Shown: positions 10,240 through 21,900 of the stretch, piece by piece
Layout of the letters: every line of letters starts with the position of its first letter
Numbering within the stretch: position 1 is the first letter of the stretch
From: Agapetus fuscipes
Taxonomy: Eukaryota > Arthropoda > Insecta > Trichoptera > Glossosomatidae
DNA length: 64,000 nt
Direction of reading: 5' to 3'
Assembly: GCA_951799405.1 (NCBI GenBank)
Contig: OX637338.1
Coordinates: forward strand, 19,479,297-19,543,296
The notes under the pieces: model-generated
Told to the model about the DNA's origin: nothing
What the model saw: the letters and a program-made list of their open reading frames with translations, nothing else
The model's database searches: none
Translations under genes and position numbers: made by a program

Positions 10240-10572
10240 TTTTTGATGTCCATACATGTTATAATTTGTTGATATTAAAAACATAATTTGTTGTGTACAT
10301 ATGTTCCTTAACTTATAGGTTGATATGCGGCTGACCACCCATGCTGTAGAAAATGGTTCACTTTGCCAATGTCAGCCCTGTTTCAGGTAAGGTCGGCAGG
10401 AGTTGCAGGGTGTATGTTTATTTGAGATTCTGGTTTTTATATTGTAGGACCACATGCGGCATGTTGAAGCGCGGGCTTATACGTGCCTGTTTGTGAAAAT
10501 GCACATAATGTGGATCTCTAATGTTACATATATTTTGCAACTTAGATTAAATTAGATTAGATTAGATTTTCG
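10240..10572 (+). repeat. LINE-A 3' end, extended UTR
   Basis: It has about 70 bases of upstream LINE UTR (gatgtccatacatg ... ttgttgtgtac) before the ttcctt edge, and ends with tandem gatta units. Confidence 0.8.
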
Positions 10573-10870
10573 ATCCTCGCACCATCATCAGGTAGTAAAT
10601 TATTGAGTTATATGTACTTAGAGATTCTTTCTGTTACTGAAATCGCGAGTTCTTCTTTATCATCAGAAATAAATAAATCCTATCGGATATAACGACTCAG
10701 GCGAGTAACTAACTTTCAGTATTCAAATGTACATAATATAAGCTTTAAATTTTTTTTACTGTACCATGAAAATGAACTTTTATTGAAGTTTGAAATTAGT
10801 ATTGCACCTCCATAACTTTTAAATAAAATTTGGATTTATCAAAAAATCCAACAAGTACGAGTATATATGC

Positions 10871-11075
10871 CAGGCGAGAACATTGGGTATAGGCAAATAA
10901 ATTTCAGAATAAATATTTTCTCCCATTCCTTGAAAATAAATCATTTGAAATCTACTGAAGTGCTAATTATGGCTCGAATCAAAATGAATAAATCTGAATA
11001 TCAAGCTTAAATGTTTTTTTTTACTTTTTTGCCTACCTACTAGGCGCTTGTGCCTGTATGGGATGCACGCCCCTG
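10871..11075 (+). mobile_element. hAT-type MITE, copy 2
   Basis: The same family as 962-1176, 205 bp. It is flanked by atatatgc (10863-10870) and gtatatgc (11076-11083), an 8-bp duplication with one mismatch. Confidence 0.8.
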
Positions 11076-11083
11076 GTATATGC

Positions 11084-12391
11084 TCGGGGTAAAAAAGATA
11101 AAATAATACAAGATAGTAAAATAAGATGAGATAATAAAAATAATATATATCCACGGTTAAAAGTCAGTAGGACATTAGGACATAAGCGACATTTTGGTCA
11201 AAAATGAGTTATGAATGCTATCCTACTTGAAAATTTCCGCTCTTTCTAAATCACTAACTCCCATGGCTCTACGAAGATTTTTGTGTTGTTTATGCCCAAG
11301 CAAACAACTGCGTTTTCAAAGTATGGTTTTGGTGTAACCACAGGTGTAACCGACAAGATTTTGGCCTTTTTTGTCCTAAAGGCGCTTGTGACATAAAAAA
11401 AAAACGTACAACATCGTAAAACCACATTAATAGGATTGCCAATAAATGCCTTTATTTTTTTTAATTTTAGAGCTGTTTTGATTTTAACGAGATGATAAAA
11501 AATAAAAAACGTTATGCGATTTTTCTGCGATCTCAAACTTTAAACTGCTCTCCTGAACAATAAAGTTTATGTCGCTTAGGCCCTACTGCCTTTTAACCGT
11601 CGATATGAGGTTTGACAATTGCGAAAGGATGAGATAAAAAAGATAACTTAAATAATTAAAAAAAACAAGATAAGATACACAAATAAGATAAGATATAAAA
11701 TAATGGTAAAATAAAAAACCAGATAAGAGAAAATACGAAAAAAACAAGATAGAATAAGATTCAAAAGTAAGATAAGTAAGATACAAAAAATAGATGAAAT
11801 ACGAAAGATAAGCTATTACAAAAAAGGATAAGATACGAAAAATAAGATGAGACATGAAAATTAGACATTGTGAAAAAATAAAAGATACGGTAAGGTACAA
11901 AAAACAAGATAATACTTTCGACAACAATATAAAAAGTTGAAACTGAACCTAATTGATCTCTAGAAAATGATAATGTTTGTTGAATAAATATTTAATCAAC
12001 TATGTTGTACGAATGAGGTCATTCTGCTAACAGAAAGTAAGTCGCAAGAATCATTTAATATTCATTTCAAACAAAACCATAAGTATATAGTAGCTACATA
12101 AGTAGTTCATAAACAGTAGAAATAAAATAATAATTATAGAGGGGATCCAATATTCTGTTGCAGTGATTTAAATGAACTCGGAATGGATGTTAAAAACTTA
12201 AATTCTCTCGGTGAAATTCACAGGTCGTTGTTACTAGGATGTGTCACACCCAACCCTCCAAAAACCAACCATCGACCAACTCGCAACTCGTAATTGCAGC
12301 TCGCATGGGTTGAAAAAAAACTCCCGTGAACTGTTCCTGTTTTATTTTCACTGGAAATCAGTTTTATTTTCTAACTAAAAAAACTAAATTG
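11084..12391. other. AT-rich, purine-biased stretch without genes
   Basis: Between about 11585 and 11935 the plus strand is a degenerate run of ataagataaaa-like words (low complexity). Long minus-strand frames here are hydrophobic artefacts of that bias. Confidence 0.5.
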
Positions 12392-13110
12392 TAGAAATCA
12401 GGTCAAACGACAGGGTGAGGAATGATTTTGTAAGAGAAGAATGTGGTGTAAGGGAAAGTGAAGATTAAAAGAAGTATGTAAAGATGGTTCGGGCATTTGG
12501 AGAGAATGAGTGATGAAAGATTGACGAAGAAAGTATATGTTGCTAGAATAGATGGATGTCGTGGTAGAGGAAGACCGAGAAAAGTATGGAAGGATCAAAT
12601 CTCTGAAATAGCGAATGAATGGGATATCCAGAGTCATCGTTTTGTTCCTTGACTTATAGGTTGTTATGCGGCTGACCACCCATAATGTAAAAATTGGTTC
12701 ACTTTGCCAATGTCACCTCTGTTTCAGGGAAGGACGGCAAGAGTTGCAAGGCTTATGTTCATTTGAGATTGGGTTTTTATATTGTAGGTCCACATGCGGC
12801 ATGTGTTAGCGCGAAATTATACATATCTGCTTGTGGGAATGCATTTAATATAAAACTTAAATGATATATATCTTTGCAGCTTAGATTAGATTAGATAATA
12901 AAAGGAGGACTTGTATGAAAAAGGTTAGGACTCTGGATGAAATGAAAGAAGTATGCAAGGACAGGAAGAAGTGGCGGCTAATCTGCAATGTTGATTTCTA
13001 ATGTTGGTGTATTCATTTGCTACATTTTTTGCATAGGAAATATTTGACTTTTTTTGTATAGATTTCTTTGTAAGGTTTTGTTGTTTTTTTTGGAAACTTA
13101 AATGTCATTT
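12392..13110 (+). pseudogene. LINE-A 3' coding end, split by a nested insertion
   Basis: The plus strand carries the RT tail seen intact at 14131-14631. The first part (12392-12637) reads through RGRGRPRKVWKDQ to the codons for ...IQSH. It is broken by a 257-bp insertion at 12638-12894 and resumes with RRTCMKKV and KEVCKDRKKWRL. A small indel early in the piece also shifts the frame. Confidence 0.75.
12638..12894 (+). repeat. LINE-A 3' UTR inserted into a LINE-A copy
   Basis: A complete 250-bp tail unit lies inside older LINE-A coding sequence. The uninterrupted version at 14131-14631 shows the empty site. At most a 2-bp duplication (at) flanks the insert. Confidence 0.8.
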
Positions 13111-13120
13111 ATTACTCGTA

Positions 13121-13461
13121 TCTAATCTAATCTAAGCTGCAAAGATATATATCATTTAAGATTTATACTAAATGTATTCCCACAGGCAGATATGTATAAT
13201 TTCGCGCTAACACATGCCGCATGTGGACCTACAATATAAAAACCCAATCTCAAATGAACATAAGCCTTGCAACTCTTGCCGTCCTTCCCTGAAACAGGGG
13301 TGAAATTGGCAAAGTGAACCAATTTTTATATTATGGGTGGTCAGCCGCATAACAACCTATAAGTCAAGGAACATACATGACAAATTACATTTTTTAAATC
13401 AAAGAATAAAAATAACAATATACTTATACATGGACATAAAAAACTAAATCATAAAACCAAT
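13121..13461 (-). repeat. LINE-A 3' end, minus sense
   Basis: Starts with reversed tctaatc tail units, contains the full 250-bp unit and about 75 bases of upstream LINE UTR, then meets a plus-sense copy head to head. Confidence 0.85.
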
Positions 13462-13738
13462 TTATATTTAAATGTAATTTATTATTCATATTCCTTGACT
13501 TATAGGTTGGTGTGAGGCTGACCACCCATACTGTTAAAAAATGGTTCACTTTGCCAATGTCACCCCTGTTTCAGGGAAGGTCGGCAAAAGTTGTGGGGCT
13601 TATGTTCATTTGAGGTTTGGATTTTATTTGTAAGTACACATTCAGCATTTGTAAGCGCGAACTACACTTGTTGGTTTGTGGGCATACATCTGAGAGCTTT
13701 AAATGAATATATCCTTGCAACTTAGATTATAGATTTTA
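13462..13738 (+). repeat. LINE-A 3' end, subtype B
   Basis: A copy with the subtype-B features cattcagcatttgtaagcgc and tgtttgtggg-like words, ending in cttagattatagatt. It is nearly the mirror of 13769-14020. Confidence 0.85.
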
Positions 13739-13764
13739 GGTAGGTACTTACGTGTAGATGCAGT

Positions 13765-14130
13765 CTATAATAATCTATAATCTAAGTTGCAAGGATATAT
13801 TCATTTAAAGCTCTCAGACGTAAGCCCACAAACCAACAAGTGTAGTTCGCGCTTACAAATGCTGAATGTGTACTTACAAATAAAATCCAAACCTCAAATG
13901 AACATAAGCCCCACAACTTTTGCCGACCTTCCCTGAAACAGGGGTAACATTGGCAAAGTGAACCATTTTTTACAGTATGGGTGGTCAGCCTCATACCAAC
14001 CTATAAGTCAAGGAATATGAATAAAAAATTACATTTAAATATATAAAAGAACAAAACCTTACAAAGAAATCTATACAAAAAAATTCAGAAATTTCCTATG
14101 CAAAAAATGTAGCAAATTAATACACCAACA
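13765..14130 (-). repeat. LINE-A 3' UTR, subtype B, of the coding fragment upstream
   Basis: The 3' UTR continues directly from the coding end at 14131. This shows that the dispersed 250-bp repeat is the natural 3' end of this LINE. Confidence 0.85.
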
Positions 14131-14631
14131 TTAGAAATCACCATTGCAGATTAGCCGCCACTTCTTCCTGTCCTTGCACACTTCTTTCATTTCATCCAGA
14201 GTCATAACCTTTTTCATGCAAGTCCTCCTTTTATTATGACTCTGGGTATCCCATTCATTCGCTATTTCAGAAATTTGATCCATCCATACTTTTCTCGGTC
14301 TTCCTCTACCACGACATCCATCTATTTTAGCAACATATACTTTCTTCGTCAATCTTTCATCACTCATTCTCTCCATATGCCCGAACCATCTTAACATACT
14401 TCTTTTAATCTTCACTTTCACACTTTCCCTTACACCACATTCTTCTCTTACAAAATCATTCCTCACTCTGTCACTTCGTTTTTTCCCAATCATACTTCTT
14501 AGATAGTCCATTTCTACTGTATGGACTTTACTAATTTCCCTTTCACTCACCGTCCAGGCTTCACTTCCATACATCACGGTTGGCACTAGTATACCACCGT
14601 GCACCGCCAATCTAACATTTTTTGAGTCCAT
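14131..14631 (-). pseudogene. LINE-A reverse-transcriptase C-terminus, 166 codons open
   Basis: The longest intact LINE-A coding piece. It contains PTVMYGSEAWTVSERE, then MLRWFGHMERMSDERL, then GRGRPRKVWMDQISEI, then CKDRKKWRLICNGDF and a stop. This is the post-RT C-terminal region of an insect non-LTR retrotransposon, typical of RTE-like or related endonuclease/RT elements. The catalytic RT motifs and endonuclease are missing, so it is a 5'-truncated dead copy. It is adjacent to its own 3' UTR (13765-14130). Confidence 0.8.
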
Positions 14632-14879
14632 TAGATATATTCAAGTAAGAATCCTGCAGGCACTACTTAATTCAATTCAAAATATTTGTAAGATCACACA
14701 AAATGTAAAAAACTGATTTAGACGTTCACTCCACGACAGCAATTTTGGGAATGAGTGAGACAGAGTGGGTACTTTTGGGTCGTTCGAAAATTATTGTCAC
14801 CAAAATACCCAACTCGGATTGTGGACAAGCAATGGTCATAGAATGATAATTATTATTAGAGGCAATTAGAGGATGGCTT

Positions 14880-15025
14880 CTATAATCTAAGTTGCAAGGA
14901 TATATTCATTCAAAGCTCTCAGATGTATGCCCACAAACAAACACGTGTAGTTCGCGCTTACAAATGCTGATTGTGTAGGTACTTACAAATAAATTCCAAA
15001 CCTCAAATGAACATAAGATTATTAT
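14880..15025 (-). repeat. LINE-A 3' UTR, subtype B, truncated
   Basis: A tail-side copy of about 145 bases, ending inside the unit at aaatgaacataag. Confidence 0.75.
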
Positions 15026-15556
15026 GCCGACTTGCTTCATGTATTATTATTAGTTACTTTATGCAATGATGCAATAGTCCCTGCTATAAAAAAAAAAAAT
15101 TGACAATTAATGTCTATACCAATCTTGAAAAAAAAAAAAAAAAACCCTACCTAAGCCATGGTATCCTTCTCAAATGCAAAGGATAGGTATAAATACAACA
15201 GGAGGGGCTTGTGAAATAAGATTAAAATGTATATTCAAGTAAGTGAAATATGTATAATCCTTTATTTCCCTTTCTAAAACAATATGCAAAGGATCTAGTT
15301 GTCATTTATCCTCTGAATTTGGCTGTAAAAACTTTTTTTTAGGAAAAATGAGTACCAACCTGTTTTTTACTCAGCATCCTTTGGTCCTGGGTCCCGCAAA
15401 AATATTTTCTGATGTACAAAAAGCTCCTTCTTTTTCTAAGTAAGTATATATTAGATCTGTTTGTTCTAGAAGTCCTATCTGTGATGCAGGAGATCAGCTG
15501 TTCTTCTATATGTTGGACATCATATTCCCAGAATCGGAAGTCTCAACGGCCGTCGG
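15026..15556. other. No gene recognised
   Basis: AT-rich with poly-A runs near 15088-15145. Confidence 0.4.
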
Positions 15557-15701
15557 TACATATTACCGTATCTATTTGAAGATAGAACAGAATAAAACAT
15601 GGCGGTGCATGAACAGCTGATCGTTGTTCCATTAAAATGGGTCAGCTGTTGATGAACCACCATGTTCTAGTCCATTTTATCTTCAAATATGTACGGTAAG
15701 A
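15557..15701. mobile_element. Foldback MITE-c, copy 1
   Basis: Inverted arms: gtatctatttgaagata with aaaacatggcggtgcatg on the left, and ccaccatgtt with tatcttcaaatatgtac on the right. Related to 16483-16656. Confidence 0.65.
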
Positions 15702-16154
15702 GGTCCGGACTTGAATTGAAGTGGACAATATTGTGAAGTCACCCGGCCGGATTGCTAGGGAAAAGTCATACAAATATTTTGTTATTGGTTTCTAAGGACC
15801 TATACAGGACTGAGGCTTGCTCGCCGTAAAAAAAGTTCCAACTTCAAAAATGCTCCGTGTTACCTACACAAAATTATAAATCAATGCATTGTTGCTTTAT
15901 TCAGTTTTATATTTATTTTGTCTCTTACAATATTTCTCATGGAAGCACTGGAGTATACTATATAGTGATAAACTTTAACTCATCGGATACGTAATTCTAG
16001 ATATACATACATACATCATAGACTATGGAAACATTAATAATACATTTTTTCTAAAGTCATCAGGTAAACATACAAATATGGTACATAATATTTTTAAATG
16101 CTTTTGAAAAACAATGTATTAAGTACACAAAGTGAAATTGTGTCATGAATGTAC
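15702..16154. other. No gene recognised
   Basis: AT-rich; nothing supported. Confidence 0.4.
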
Positions 16155-16440
16155 AGTCCGGTCGATAGCTCAGTTGGTAGAGTGCTTGCATTCCATGCCG
16201 CGAGCTCAGGTTCGAATCCCACCGAGGGCGACACAAATGATTTCCCGTTTCGGTGTTTATTTCAAACCCCAAAATAAAATACCGGCAAGGTTTACTCAGC
16301 CTTCACAAGAAATAGGTACCAGCCCTCTTGGGAGCTGGGAAACCCCCACTTCAACTGAAGGGGTTGGTGTAAGGCAAAATGCCAAACCCTTCGGGAATAA
16401 CGCGGCAAGAAGTTACACTATGGGTGTAGCTTAATTGCGT
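16155..16440 (+). repeat. SINE-1 copy
   Basis: Full head (cgatagctcagttggtagag; ggttcgaatccc) with an internal deletion before the tail. Confidence 0.9.
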
Positions 16441-16482
16441 TATGTACAGAAATAAAATCAATGTCAAATAAGATGATGTCTC

Positions 16483-16656
16483 GACAACAGTCGGTAGATC
16501 TTACCGCACCTATTTGAAGATAAGACGGATAAAACATAGCGGTGCCTGAACAGTTGATCGCTGTTACATATTAAATGTATCAGCTGTTGATACGCCACCA
16601 TGCTTTATTCTGTCCTATCTTCAAATAGATACAGTAAGATCTATCGACGGTCATCG
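16483..16656. mobile_element. Foldback MITE-c, copy 2
   Basis: Arms gtcggtagatcttaccg ... tatttgaagata and their inverse surround a short centre with tcagctgttgat. Confidence 0.7.
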
Positions 16657-16668
16657 AAACTTCTACCC

Positions 16669-16824
16669 CAGGGCTGAAAGTCTCATCACCACGGTAATTC
16701 TTACCTTCGAATATCGGTAATATTTGTATGAAGACCTGTCAATTCAAGACGGCCAGTCTTCATACAAATATTACCGATATTCGGTAGGTAAGAATTATCG
16801 TGGTGATGAGACTTCCACCTCTGG
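16669..16824. mobile_element. Foldback MITE-d
   Basis: Arms aagtctcatcaccacggtaa and tatcggtaatatttgtatga are repeated inverted on the right, with an almost loop-free centre. The same arm motifs occur inside 29403-29630 and, in part, 59552-59785. Confidence 0.7.
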
Positions 16825-17242
16825 CCTTATTGAAGATAATATGAGTTTTTTTGCAATATTCTAATGTCCAGTCAAATTAAATAACATAGGATGGTTTTAA
16901 ATCTATTCTCAATTTTGTTAACTTATATATTATATCAATATTTACAATTAAAATCTCTTCAAATTATCATTACATAAGTAGACAACCATTGGCGACCAAT
17001 AACAATACCTCGTAAAAGGTCCACGTTTAATTGATTTCAACATTTTTTACGTTTGTAAACTAATTTGTAGAACTTACTTACAATTTAACTTAATAATCTA
17101 TTTAATACACTGAGGATGAGATCTCAACATGAACTATCTATCCATTTATTACTTATTATTAGTTTATAATTATTATATACTATCTTGGTCACAAAACATG
17201 CTTTGTTCGGTTAATTAATTAAATATATACATTCTAATGTAC
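16825..17242. other. No gene recognised
   Basis: AT-rich sequence. Confidence 0.4.
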
Positions 17243-17460
17243 TTCGGTCATGTTTTGAGAAATGGGAAATACCAGCTTCTCCGTCTTATCTATACAGGGT
17301 AAGATTGAGAGGAGAAGGACTCAGGGACGCCGAAAGACATTGTGGCTGAAAAACCTGCAACAAAGGCTCAACAAAAGCACAAAGTCCTAGTTTCGAGCCG
17401 CGGCATCCAAGGCATTCGATCTTCGATAGAATTGGCAGCAAAAAAAGTAGCTACATTTTA
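17243..17460 (+). pseudogene. LINE C-terminal fragment, different family
   Basis: Reads, with stops, as FGHVLRNGKYQLLRLI, then RRTQGRRKTLWLKNLQQR, then FRAAASKAF. This is the RNase-H-distal tail of a non-LTR element distinct from LINE-A. Confidence 0.55.
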
Positions 17461-17584
17461 AATAAATTTTGAAAATAGATTATTACAGCTTCATAAATAA
17501 TCTTTATTGAATGAATCATAATGCAATTATTCACATGATCTAAAATTATTTAACTACATACATCTGTTAAAGTTACAGGCTATG

Positions 17585-17863
17585 TCCAGTCGATAGCTCA
17601 GTTGGCAGAGTGCTTGTATTTCATGCCGAGAGCTCGGGTTCGAATCCCGCCGAGGGTATCGGAAATGATTTCCCGTTTTGGTGTTTATTTCAAAACCCAA
17701 AAGAAAATACCGGCAAGGTAAAATACTCAGCCTTCACAGGAAATGAGTACCAGCACCCTCGGGAGCAGGGAAAACTTAGCTGGTTGGCATAAGGCCGGCC
17801 CTCTTACCTGTAAAAATAAATAGGTTCCTCTTGCAAGAGGTTACGCTACATGTGTAGCTTAGC
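17585..17863 (+). repeat. SINE-1 copy
   Basis: The head is intact (agctcagttggcagagtgc; ggttcgaatcccgcc), and the distal body is partly deleted. Confidence 0.85.
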
Positions 17864-18090
17864 TACCTAGGGAACTAACCCGAAACACCGTGGTGTATGA
17901 GCTCTAGATTGCTCAACATAATGCTGAAAATTATATCAAAGATGGCAGAGTGCCCACAGATACAAACTCTCCGTGTAAAAGATTGATTAAAAAATGAGCA
18001 CATCTATAAAAATATTCTGTCTTTTTTTTCACATAAATCATTCAAGTTGTATTTTCACTAGGTGTCTATTTATTCTTATTTACACTGATA

Positions 18091-18240
18091 CAGGGCGCGT
18101 CATGTTAAAAGAACACTGCGAAGAAGTGGAGGGGGTGTGTTTGCGCATGGGTTGCAGTCGCGCAAGTACCAAATAGACCGATAAATCGCCTACTGCGCCT
18201 AATCGCTTGCTGCTCGCATTCTTTTTACATGACGCGACAT
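18091..18240. mobile_element. Foldback element downstream of the sulfotransferase
   Basis: Inverted ends gcgcgtcatgttaaaagaa and ttctttttacatgacgcgac, about 150 bp apart. Related copies were not seen in the window. Confidence 0.55.
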
Positions 18241-18317
18241 GTACATTTAACTTTATATAATATTTTGTAGCTGCACACATATAGAAAATAAAAGAACCTC
18301 AAGATAACTTGTAGTCG

Positions 18318-18465
18318 GCAGCCTTAGTCATAATGGAACCTACAAGGGAACTGGATATGGAGAGACCATTTAAAAGAGGTCTCAAGACTCACCTCTTCGT
18401 CCAATCATACGGACAAGCGCCTTTGTAGTGACACACTGCGATAAAAGGCGCTATACAAATTTTGT
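18318..18465 (+). repeat. CR1-like LINE 3' end
   Basis: A FKRGLKTHLFVQSYGQ-like C-terminus is followed by the aaggcgctatacaaatttt type of 3' end seen in CR1/L2-group elements. Confidence 0.6.
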
Positions 18466-18563
18466 CTCATATATCTACAAGTATTTTATCATCATCATCA
18501 CTGGCACAACAACACAATTAATCTCATAGTTGAAAGTAAGTCAGAGTCTAGCAGATGGCAAAT

Positions 18564-18966
18564 TTACCAGAGACTGACTGTTTTCTTAGCGTCGTCTTTC
18601 GGTCTTATCTTTTCATAATTGACAATCTGTACAATAGAATTAGGATCTCGGTGGGGGAGTGTGCGCTTTCTGGTGTCGATAAATTGCTCGCGAGCAAACT
18701 CGTACAGCTCGTTCTCCATCTTCCACACGTTGGTGGCGTGTATGCGCGCCGTGGTGTACTGGCTGGGCGCGTGCTTGATGATGGTCTGCCGCAGATGGGA
18801 GCGGTTGCTGTTTAAGAAGTACGCGCTGGCTCCGCGGAACATGCGCGGCAGGGAAACCTCCAACACTTCGATGAAGTCCTGCAGCTCCTCCGTCACTCCC
18901 ACTAGCAAGTAGTGCTGCACCAAGTTCTTCTTTGCCTCTTCCAACGCCCATCTGTTGCCAGGTTTC
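18564..18966 (-). CDS. Hs2st: Hs2st exon 6
   Basis: Residues 224-357: [28 protein letters not shown] and [15 protein letters not shown], ending EKIRPK plus a short tail and TAA. The acceptor ttaaag|g has a poor pyrimidine tract, but it is the only one keeping the frame. Confidence 0.92.
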
Positions 18967-21900
18967 CTTTAATCATTCAAAATCATGTTAAGAACTTTTT
19001 TGAAAGCGCATAAAAGATTCATCACAACAAAAACAGGTCTCAGAAACGTCTACTATGAAGATCATCTCTAAATATTAGGTTTAACAGCCAAGAAGGAGAA
19101 ACTATCTGAAGATGAAGGAGATGCTTACATGAAACCAGAATAAACATGGAATACACGGGCATAACTTAAAGATGAAGAAAATGGTGATTTGGTGAAATGA
19201 TTATGATGAGTTGGTGATTTCTTTACAGCGCCGTTTCGTGATGTAGTCACTCTAAGAGCGCTTAAAATGCTTGTAAGAAATGGTCTTAAGCAACTCTTTG
19301 GAAAAAAGGTAGAAGGATTAACTGAGCATGCTATCAACACCTTTTATTTTTAAGAAATCCTGTGTGGGAGACTCCCTAGATTTCAGAGACTCTAGAGGTC
19401 TATGACACTTGTTGTAGTGCCCCAGAGGTGTTTACGAGCTTGGTCGTCTTTACAAAGCGCCAATACTCCGGCAAGAGCCAGGTGCTGTAAGGCTGGGTGG
19501 ACCTTTAGTACCGGTCTTTGGTAAACTAAAGGTTTTTTGAATTTTTCAATCCATCAAAGAGCATATTTGAAAATATAAATGGTATATTTTTTTGTGTTCC
19601 GTCGGAATTCGGGCCCACAACTTTCCCTTTACGAGTCTGAAGTGTTGCCACTGGACTACGGACCGGTCCCTTGGTTGTCTGTCGCAATAAGATAAAAATA
19701 AAATAACTGCTCAGTTCTTTTATCCAATCAGATCATCTTGTTTTCTACAAAATAACTTGAAGTTGTCGGATGATTGATTTGTCTTACCAGCACTGAGCTG
19801 CGTGCCCACAGAAGAAGGGGATCTGCAGCCACATGTTGTTGGGATCACAGTCTGACTGGTTCATCTTCACACATTCATCAAACGACTGAAACATCACAAT
19901 AATCATTATCAAACTTATAAAAATGTAGCAAAACAATTGTTTATATAACATACTATGTTTACTAACTTCATTATCTGCAGTATATTAATCAAACTTAATT
20001 AATCAAATTAATCAAATAATAATTACAAAAATATTAATCAAATCTTTGCTGGTTTTTGAAATTGTATAACTATGTTGTTTATCCCATATATTCCATGTAT
20101 AACTGTTTGTTTGTCTAATAAAAAAAAATAAAAAAACCTTGCACAGTGATCTTCTTGTGGTTTCATTTAAAATTAATTTACTTTTGAGATTTTGTGATTA
20201 ATTTAAACTTATTAACATTTAGGATTTGAGATGACTCACACATCTACAGGGAATGGACCATGAATGACTGACATTTAAAAGAGTGATGGGATTTTATATA
20301 TGATGGTTTCTGCAGATAAACGCAACTAAGCTACACATACAATGCAACGGGAATTCGGACCTATTTATTTTTATAGCTAAGGGGGCCGGCCTCACGCTAA
20401 CTATTTCAGTTGAAATATGGGTTTCCCAGCTCCCAAAGATGCTGGTTCTCATTTCTTGTGAAGGCTGAGTAAGCCTTGTCGGTATTTATTTTTGGTTTTG
20501 AAATAAACACCGAAACTGGAAATCATTTCTGTCACCCTCGATGGGGATCCAACCTTTGCACATGGAATGCAAGCATTCTACTGACTGAGACATTGACTGA
20601 CCCAGTTGCTGTAAGGCTGGATGGACCTATTGTCAGTCTTCGGTAAGGCAATGAATTTTTCAACCCAGCGAAGAGCATTTTTGAAAATATAAATGTATAT
20701 TTATTGTGTTCCACCCTGATTGACCGTGATGAACCTTCCATTTACAAGTCCGAAGCGTTACCATAGACTATAGTATTTACATAAGACTATAGACCGGTCA
20801 TGGTTAATCAAAATAGCATAGTCAGTTGCAGGAATAAACAAACGGATGATCTCACAGTAGTGTCGCCGTGTTTCTTCCTCAGCAGGTTTTTCCTGTAGTT
20901 ATCTCCGTATCTCAGAAAGTAATAATAGGAGACCAATCTGTCCAGCGGCTTCCGTATCAGGTTTATGTACAATGGCCTTGTTTGTACTCCCAATCTGAAA
21001 TCATTCAATACACAAAACCCAATAACATTACAGTAAAATTTAACCTTTCAATTGCGGGTGACACGCATAAGCTTCAAGTGTACGTTTGCATACAGTGCGG
21101 CTATCACACATAGACATCATCCAACTTTTAACTTCAGGGGCGTGCATTCCATACAGGCACATGCGCCGAATAGATAGGCAATATATAGTTAAAAATACAT
21201 TTAAGATTTATTGAGATTTTAAATTCAAAATTTAAGTTCTATTGGAGCCATCGTTAGCACTTTGAGTCAATTTCAAATGAGTTATTTTAAAGGAATGGGG
21301 AAAATATTTATTCTGAAATGTATTTGCCTATACCCTATGCACGCGCCTGTTGAACTTATCCCTGACATCTGTGTTCAAGAATTCAAAAGACTGCAAGTGG
21401 AGATAATATGTCCTAAACCTTTGTGATTTTTGTTCTTGAATAACTAATACATGTGACTGTTCACATAGTTCGAAGTGTCGTCAATCAATTAAGGTAGGAA
21501 ATCAATAATAGTTTTAAAAAATGTACTTAAAAAGTATTCCGTACCGGGGGTGTTCATACAGCCAGAATAGTTAGAAGTGAAAATGTTAAATGAAATTCAA
21601 TCTTGGTAAAATTCACTTTTTCAGTTATTTTGTACACAACCAGTTTCGGGAGAAGCAATCAAATACACCTCCCATTTTCAGGTGTACATTTGCCTTTGCA
21701 GGGACTCAGTCACGAAACGGCGCTATACAAATGCCTGTATTATTATTATTTACTGTACAATAACAACATTACCGTAAATCATCTTTTCTTTTGATTAATT
21801 TCTATCTAGAAGTTACAAAATACTTTTGAACTTTGCAGAAGTGCAGATCTATAATCTATAATCTAAGTTGCAAGGATATATTCATTTAAAGCTCTCAGAT

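Noticed and set aside
11583..11927. Hydrophobic minus-strand frame resembling a membrane protein
   Set aside because: The Phe/Tyr/Leu/Ser bias comes from ataagata-type low-complexity DNA.
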